Assembly: GCA_037176705.1 (NCBI GenBank)
Contig: CM073886.1
Location: forward strand, 15,336,501 to 15,400,500
Reading direction: 5' to 3'
Source of the DNA: Molossus alvarezi
Taxonomy: Eukaryota > Chordata > Mammalia > Chiroptera > Molossidae
Length of the DNA: 64,000 bases
The notes beneath the pieces are model-generated. The model searched no databases. It had not been told where the DNA came from and was given only the letters and a program-made list of their open reading frames with translations. This document shows positions 32,717 to 41,700 of this stretch, piece by piece. Position 1 is the first letter of the stretch; every line of letters starts with the position of its first letter. The translations under genes were made by a program, and so were the position numbers.

Positions 32717-35700
32717 ATGCCCCTGCCTGAGCCCAGCGAGCAGGAGGGTGACAGTGTAAAGTCTGGCCAGGAGCCGTCCCCTGAGTCCCCTGAGACTGGC
32801 ATAGATGTCGTCCCCGCAGCCCCCACTAAGCCCAAGGAATTCTCCAATCTGGTCCTGCTAACGGCCTCCACTGAGAACGGGAATGGCGTGGGCTCCCTGC
32901 CCAAAGGAGTGCACTGCATCATGTCCCTGGAGATGTCTGGCCCTGACACCCTGGCTAGAACCCTCCAGATCCTGCCAACAGAGGAGCAGGGAGGGCCAGT
33001 CCAGCCAAGCCCCCAGGCCCTTGAGCAGAAATGCAGCAAGACAGACACAGGTGAGTTCTGGGCCTTCTGCCCCTGACCCTGCATGCTCAGACTTGGGCCC
33101 CTGTGCAACCCCCTTTCCAGTGGGGTGGCTTTGGCAGTCCCATCCTTGCTCCAAGCCAAGCCTCCTTGTCTCTAATTGTGAACCTGTCCCAGGCTGATAC
33201 GATGATCTTCATCCCTGTCCACCCCCCGCCCCCATCCCTCCCATCCATGTCCCTGGCCTCATGTTTGCTCCATGTCAGCTAACCCAGCCTTCTTGCCCTT
33301 AGCAGCCCCCAAGCCCCTGGAGTTCCTGAGGACCCCGTTCGGGGGTCGCCTCCTCGTGCTTGAGTCCTTCCTGTACAAGCAGGAGAAGGCTGTGGGGGAC
33401 AGAGTGTACTGGAAGTGCCGGGAGCACACTGAGCTGGGCTGCCGGGGCCGGGCCATCACCCGAGGACCTCGGGCCACGGTGATGCGGGGCCATTGTCACT
33501 CCCCTGATGAGGAGGGCCTGGAGGCACGGCGCCAGAGACAGAAGCTGCCCAGTCCAGCCCTCCCGGAAGGCTTGGGGGGTCCTGAGGTCCTCAGAGGTCA
33601 GTTGGAGGAGCCATTCAAGGGGGTAGGCCCATGGCTGTCCCCTGAGGAGCCAGAGCCTGCCCCTGGGCTGGTGCTGAGCAAGCCAGCCCCGGAGGAGGAG
33701 GAGGGGCTGCGAGCCCTGTCAGTACTGAGCTTGCCCCCAAAGAAACGCCCAACACTGCTGACTGGTGAGTGCCTCCCCACCCCAACTCCACTCTGGGACA
33801 GGCATGAACCCATGGGTCCTTTCTTATACCCAAATAGAAATGTGGGATTCTACACGTTTTATAAATGTGCTCAGTCAAAACAACTTTTAAAAATATCAAC
33901 ATGTTCCAGTAGTCATTAAGCCCATGGGATAGAACTAGAGCTCCTGAACCAAGGGGTCCCAGGTCCTTCTGGAATTTTCTGATGCAGCAGGGTCTAGTGT
34001 GGGGCCCAGAAATATGAGTTTTAATGGGCTCCATGTGATTCTGGCAACATGTGCAGTTTGGGAAGGTCCGTCTGGTGGGAGAATTTTGAGCTATGTGTCC
34101 CAGTTTCAAGTTTCAGCCCCACCTCATGTAGCCGCAGAACATTTGCTGAATTTCTGCAGTTTTGGGAGCTTTGTCCTAAGATTAGGCATTTGACACATGG
34201 GAAGTGCTTAGCACTGGCTGTGTGTGATGGCGCTGAGTAACTTGTAGGTGGAATTTCTGTGCAGTTTTTATTACCCATAACTAGGAGGAGGGCTTGGTCC
34301 CGAAGGTTGGGTGCCTCCTGACCTGGAAAGGATTCAAGGACTCAAGGATTTAAAAGCATCTGCTGTGCTGGGTACCTGGTACCTGGGGCAGGGTGAAGGA
34401 GAGAGACTGGTTTTACATTGTGTATCTTTTGATACCATTTGTATTGTATGGCATGTGCAAGTATTACTCAAAAATTAGATAAAAATGTCAAACAAACCCT
34501 AAGAAAAAATATGATCTGGAGTGACTGAGGAGGCTGCGGAGTCAGTCAGCTTGGCCCTTCTGAGTGTATGATCTTGGATGTGGCCTCCTCTCTGACCACC
34601 AGGAGAGGAACTGAAACTCACCTAGGGTCTCGAGGGGAGGGGGTGTTCAGGGGGATGCATTTGGACCGAGTTTGCCTGACCACACATTCCGCTAGCAGCG
34701 CTTCCCGGCCTCTTCCCCTTCGACCAGTGTGACTGCGGGTTCCTCCTCCAGGAGAGCGCCCGTCTTTGGAGTTCCTGAGGACCTGTTACGGGGGCAGCTT
34801 CCTTGTGCACAAGTCGTTCCTATACAAGCGAGAGAAGGCTGTGGGAGACAAAGTGTACTGGACATGCCGGGACCATGCACATCATGGCTGCCGCAGCCGG
34901 GCCATCACCCAGGGCCAGAGAGTCACCGTGATGCGTGGCCACTGCCACCCACCCGACATGGAGGGCCTGCAGGCCCGGCGGCAGCAGGAGAAGGCCACAA
35001 AAACACTGCAGGCCAAGCGGGGTGGCCCTGGGGGCCAAGTGGATAAGCTGCTCCAAGGTGTGGACAGCCTGCTGTACCGCAGGGGGCCTGGCACCCTGAC
35101 TCTCACCAGGCCCCATCCCAGAAAGCACACAAAGCCCCAGGCCCTGCAGGGATCTCCAACTGGGGACCAGGAAGAGGGCCTGGGTGAGTCCTCCATACCC
35201 ACTGGCCAGAGCTGGGGCCCCCTTGAGTCTTATTTCCTGAGGACCTGGGAGACAAGAGGGGGTGGCATCAGGCCTGGCACAGCCTTTGCTGACCACCTAC
35301 CCCATTTCTTATAAGGAGGCCCTGAGTTCTTGAAGACACCTCTAGGGGGCAGCTTCCTGGTGCATGAGTCCTTCCTCTACAGACGGGAGAAGGCCGCTGG
35401 AGAGAAGGTGTACTGGACATGCCGGGACCAGGCCCGCATGGGCTGCCGCAGCAGGGCCATTACCCAGGGCCAGCGAGTGACTGTGATGCGAGGCCACTGC
35501 CACCCACCTGACCTGGTGGGCCTGGAGGCGCTGAGGCAGCGGGAGAACTGCCCTGGTGTGGCCCAGAGGGGGAGTTCAGGTGAGACAGATGGGGAGAAGG
35601 CCTAGGAACAGGCAGGAGACCCAGCCAGCCTTTCCTTCTTGACCCCCATGTTCCCGAGCAAGCACCCTCTTTCCTTACCAGGAGCACTCTCCTCTCGCTT

Positions 35701-38700
35701 TTCCCTTTCCTTATCTCTACTCCTTGACCACCACCTCACCACATTCCCCAAGCAGACTCAGGATGACTTCGGGTAGTCCCACTCACTCAGGTAGTAGTCC
35801 TCACCCTCCTGCTTAGACCAGCTTCAGCTGCCCCCAAAACTCTACAGCACGTGATCAACCCACGCTCCCTTTTCTCTTCCTTCTCCCTTTTTTTTCCCTT
35901 AAGAATTTATAGAGAAAGCTAATTGCACATGGCCAGTTTCTCATTTTTACAGAGTGAATGGATAATATAGTGCCTAGTAAGAAGCACGTCCCACAGACCA
36001 AGATTAAAGAACAGAATCAGGGATCATGTAATTAATCAGCTACTTCTCTCTCCAGCTCTTCTCCATAAGTATCTATTGTCTGCCCTAAGGGAGCCATTAA
36101 TGAGGGTCACAGCCCCTCGCTTTTCATCCTTGCCCACTTGGTCAGCCCCACAGGGCCTGTTGTTTGGACTCTCGCAGTCACAGTTACATAAATGACGTAA
36201 ATATCCCTGTCCTCATCTTACTAAAAGGAGCAACTTCAGCCCAGCCTTCTCTACTTAGCTCTTTGCTCATGTCTGAGAAACATCTGCCTCTCCTTCAGAG
36301 GTTATCAGTTGTATAATTTTCTGAGTCATCTGAGTCACCTTTAGAGTTTTTATAGCCCTAATGTTCTCTCAAACTTGAGATCTCTGATTGTATTTCTTTC
36401 TGACTCTCTTTTTATTCCGTTTCCATGTAACTTCTATGTACCTGGAGACGAAGCTACAAGGCACACAGCAGTCCCGTCCCATCCTCACCACCAAGTCCCA
36501 CCCCCAATAATCATTCTGAGCTCCTTCCCTTGTTTCTTTTCTTTTCTTTTCTTTTCTATTCTTTTCTTTTCTTTTTTATTAATTTTTAGAGAGAGAAACA
36601 TCAATCAGCTGCTTCCCACACATGCCCCGACCAGAAATCAAACCTGCAACCTGGGTGTGTGTTCTGACCTGGAATTGAACCCACTGCCGCCACTGCTCCT
36701 TGGTGTACTGGGCAGCGCGCCAACCAACTGAGCCACACAGGCCAGGGCTACCGTATTTCTTAATTGACTTTTTTTTTTCTTTTCTTTTTTTAGAAAGAGA
36801 GGGAGAGAGAGAGAGAAACATCCATGTGACAGGGAAACATGATAGGCTGCCTCCTGCACATCCCCTAGTGGGGATCGAGCTTGAAACCCAGGCATTTGCC
36901 CTGACCAGGAATCAAACTTGAAACCTTTATTTTATTATTTTTATCCTCACCCAAGGACATATTTTCATTTTTTTGTTCAGATAGAGTGGAAGGGAAAGAG
37001 AGGAAGAGAGAGAGAAACATCGATGTGAAAGGGACACATCAAGTGACTGCCACCCGCATGGCCTGCAACCGAGGTATGTGCCCCTAGTGGGAACTGAACC
37101 CGGGTCTCTCAGGACCGCAGGCCGATGCTCTAACTGCTGAGAAAAACCGGCCAGGGCTCAAAACCTTTCTTGAATTGGATGACACCCAATCAACTGAGCC
37201 ACACCAGTCAGGTCTACCTTATTTCTTGAAATGTGCTTCGACTGCTACCATCCGTCTCTTCAATCTCTTGTTGCCTTCCAATGAGATAAAGTATTGGTAA
37301 AAGAGAGAGAGGGAGAGAGAGCGAGCGCCCAGCCAGTGTGGCTCAGTGGTTGAGCATCGACCCGTGCACCAAAAAGTCTCTGCTTTGATTTCCGGTTAGG
37401 GCACATGCTCAGGTTGTGGGCCAGACCCCCCCAGTGGGGGGCATGCAGGAGGCAGCCAATCGATATTTTCTCTCATCAGTGTTTCTACCTCTCTCTCCCT
37501 CTTCCTTCCCCTCCCTATAAAAATAAAGAAAAAAAATTTTTTTTTAAAGAGAGAGAGAAAGTAAGGATTCAGCTGTCACCCAGTGCCCCCTTTCAATGCA
37601 GTTACTGCAGTTTTTGTTTTCGCTTTATTATATAAATCTGTTCACGCTGAGCTAGGAATACATTATGATTGTTTCCTCCTCACACAGCCAATTGATTAGT
37701 CAGCCTAGTATTCTGTGCCCATCTCTCCTCGTCCTCACCCAGCAGCAGACAGCTCCAGGCTTTTTGCTCCAGTCTGACTGTGCCCTGCCTCCCCATCTCC
37801 CTGGGGTCCCCTAGCTGGACCCTCATCTCTAAGTTTCTCTTTCTCTTGCTCAGTTTACTCGCTTGTCTTTTGAAATCCCTTCTCTAGTCACTACCCTAGC
37901 AAGAGTCCCTGGTGGCTACACTGTTGAGACCATGCGTGTCTGAAGGTGTCTTGATGGAGAGTGTGGCTATTTGTGAAGCTCCGGGTTGTTAATCCTTCCT
38001 TGGTTGTATGGTCTCTGTTCTTGAATGACCCGAAGCTTCCTGAGGACTGATTCTATGCAAGTGATGGGTCAGTACCCACAAGGAGGAACTTCCCACATGG
38101 TCTAAGACAGGCTGCTGACATTCTGGGACTTGGGCATGGAACATGAGCGAGAAGGGTCACATTCCAGATGCAGACTTCCACGTCCTTTTCTCCACCCTGA
38201 AGATTCTTCCTCCCCCAGGTACAGACACCCTTATATCATTGCTCTTCAGATAAACAAGCCACGGCCAGGCCCCCTGTGTAGTGCTGTCCTGGACCCCACC
38301 TTCGGAGGTATCTCAGGCTTCTCAGACTTGGCCACTGGACTCCACTGTTATCGCTGGTTTCCCCTGCAGGCTGACTTGCCAAGTCTGTGACCACACAGCC
38401 CCACCTCGAGCCTCTACCATTATGTCAGCATCTCTGCTCTGCAGCTCTCTATTCCCCTCTCCAAATTTCTGGCCTGGTGCTCTGTGCCTTCATTCCTCAG
38501 GGAACATTTTCATCAGTGCCAGAGCAACAGAAACATGCCCTGAGGTCACCTAGCTCCATTCTACATCCAGATACCTCTACCCTCTCCAGGGCGTTACCCC
38601 CCATGGCTTCCACTGTTCTCTGCTGTGGGGAGACAGACTCCTCAGTCTGTCTCCAGCTCCTCTGGGTAGTCCCTGTGCCTGGACAAAGGGAAGAGATTCC

Positions 38701-41700
38701 TTTGGGCAGAAGGGTTCAGCCACCTCCCTCTCAACACGGCCAAGACACGGCCCACACTATTGCTCGCCCCCTCCTACTGCCCTCAGGTCAGATGCACCCA
38801 GCCTGGCTCCCGGGGGAGCTGACTGTGCGTGCACAGAAGGCACTCACACCTGCTCACTTTATTGCTGATTACTTGTTCCCCAGAGGGGCTGTCTACTTTT
38901 TCTTCCAGCTCAGCAGGGATCACATGACTGGCGTGTGCCCCATTGCAGGCACCTGGGATAAGCTAGTGGATACAGCAAAGACGCCCCTTTTCTGTAGGCA
39001 CCATGAGACAGGGGGGCAGCCTTCTGCCTTCAGGGGCCTCCACCTCACCAATCTCTCACCTTCCCTTCTCACCAGGCTCTGGAATGGAGCTCCTAGGAAC
39101 TGAGGCTAGGTTGGGTTTGAAGCTGGTGGGATGGGTGTCTGTGTCCTGGGCTTCAGGGCCCTCTAGCTGTGAGGAGGTGGGTACAGCATGGAGTGGGGCT
39201 TGTGGAGGTCACTCCAGGGCCCCCAACCACCTCACTGCTCTGTTCCAAGGCTTGGGTTCCAGGCTTTCCCACTCCTGATGCTTCCTCCCATTTCTCCCCA
39301 GGAGGCCCTGAGTTCCTGAGAACCCCTCTGGGGGGCAGCTTCCTGGTGCATGAGTCCTTCCTGTACAGGCGGGAGAAGGCTGCTGGCGAGAAGGTGTACT
39401 GGACATGCCGAGACCAGGCCCGCATGGGCTGCCGCAGCAGGGCCATCACCCAGGGCCAGCGGGTGATGGTAATGCGCAGACATTGCCACCCGCCGGACCT
39501 GGGGGGCCTGGAGGCCCTGAGGCAGCGCGAGCAGTTCCCCAGCCCAGCCCAGAGGGAAGGTTCAGGTGTGGGCAGGCACTGGGCCCTGGTCTCCCTGTTG
39601 GCCTGGCAGCCCCTCGGGCCAACCCAAAACACAGGCTGGAGGCTACCTGCTAGGACCTCCATCCATGGCCCATGTCCAGTGGGGTCCAGCCATGCACATC
39701 AGTCTGTCTGCTTGGGCTGGAGGAGAGGCTACATCTGGGTTCCCCACTCAGACCACTGGAGAAAAGGGGGCGGGGCCAGGGTGGCATTATCTGTGCTTGG
39801 CACCATTTATGGGGCAATGTGTCTGGGCCTTGGGGACCCTTTATCTCCACTCGCTGGGCCTCTCTTTTGTCTATTTTCCTCTGTCTCTTTCCCTTCTCCT
39901 GCCACCCTCCCACCCCAGTTCCCTTTGGCCACCCCAATCTCGCATGACCTTTCAGTTAAGGTTCTTAATGGTCTCATGAGAAAGCCCTGGCCAGTTTGGC
40001 TCAACAGTTAGAGCATTGGCCCATGAACCAATGAGTTGCAGGTTCAATTCTGGTCAAGGGTACATACCTCTGTTGTGTTGGTCCCTGGCCCTGGTCGGCG
40101 TTGTGTGGGAGGCAACCAGTCAATGTGTCTCTCTCACATCAATGTTTAAAAAAAAATCTCTAACAAAAATAAATTAATTAATTTTTTAAAAATTAAAAAA
40201 AACACAACTCCCATGAGAGAGAGTTGATTGGTTGCCAGCTGGCCAAAGGTAGGATGGACAGGGAGCTGGGAAGCCTCTGGTGCACTTGGTTCAGACCAGC
40301 TATGGGCTTCTCAGAATGTTCCAGTTCAACCCCCGCCCTGGGGTGCTTGCCAGCAAGTGTGGAGCCCAATCCAAGTCCGGAGAGGCATGCAGGAAACTCG
40401 AGTTTGGATGGCTACAGAGCCAACCTCCCCAGGCAGCACCAGAGCCCTTAGAGACAGCCGGTCGCCACTTGAAGGTGTCAGGGCTCTGGGCCCTGTCTGG
40501 GCTGGTGATCTGAGCTTCAGTCTCCAGGGCCCTGAGGCACAGTCAGGGGTAGAGGGCAGGGACCAGAGCGAGTCCTGCAGGGTGATGATAGTTTCCTGGT
40601 TGGAGCAAGCTGGTGGGAATAAGGAAAGAGCCTCCATCACTGGCACCTAGGCTCCTTCCTGGCTTCTAAGGCCTGGCCCAGGCACCCCACTCACAGCATT
40701 ATGATCCTTCTAGGAGCCCTCCAGCCTCTGGAGTTCCTGAGGACTTCCCTCGGGGGGAGGTTCCTGGTGTATGAGTCCTTCCTCTACAGGAAGGAGAAGG
40801 CTGCCGGCGAGAAGGTGTACTGGATGTGCCGGGACCAGGCGCGGCTGGGCTGCCGCAGCCGGGCCATTACCCAGGGCCAGCAGGTGACTGTGATGCGAGG
40901 CCACTGTCACATGCCTGATCTGGTGGGCCTGGAGGCGCTGAGGCAGCGTGACCGGCTTCCTAATGCAGCCCAGCAGGAGGATCCAGGTACAGATGGGGAT
41001 GCGGGGCGGAGGAGGGGTTAAAAAGATCTGTGGGATCTTGGTCTCTGCCAGCCTAAAGTTCAGACACCTCAGGGAATAGGCACTGTCTGGGAAGTTTTGT
41101 GCCCTGGCCCTTCTGCCTTTCCAGAGTCTACTATCTGTCCTCTCTACAGGCTGCTTCTCCTTATCCTGAAAATACACCTAAATATGTCCCATCCTCACAA
41201 ATTACACTTTTCTCTTTCTTTTATTCTAAGAGGTCTTAACTTTTTACTGATTATAGTCTCTTTTGAAAATATGATGAAAAAATATAGACCACCCAGAAGA
41301 ACATATTAATGTGTGAGCACATGCACATGTACACCCACATGTAAAGCTTTACAAAAAATGATCTGTGTTGAACTGAAATGAGTTCTCTTCACATAAACAG
41401 AATATAAAACTAGTCTTTAGAAAGCATTGCATATCTCATATTAATTCATGTAAATATTAAGGGTCATATCTTATAAAACAAAGAAATGAATCCAAATTGT
41501 TTAAAACAATCAAAAGAAACTTGATTTCTCCCTAAAACAAGAGATTTCCAAGAGAAAGCCACTGTTTGGATTAAGCAGGAACTGGGCGTTGTAGAGTGCC
41601 TTTGGCGTGGTAAAGGGCAGATCGTCTTGGATATCTGGTTGATTCCCAATCTTTTTTATGACAAGGGCTGACTCTGAGGATCTCAAATAGATTATTTTAC

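Noticed and set aside
38387..39103. 238-aa plus-strand open frame in a FLYWCH1 intron
   Set aside because: No recognisable domain, no splice support, intronic position. Kept as a chance frame.
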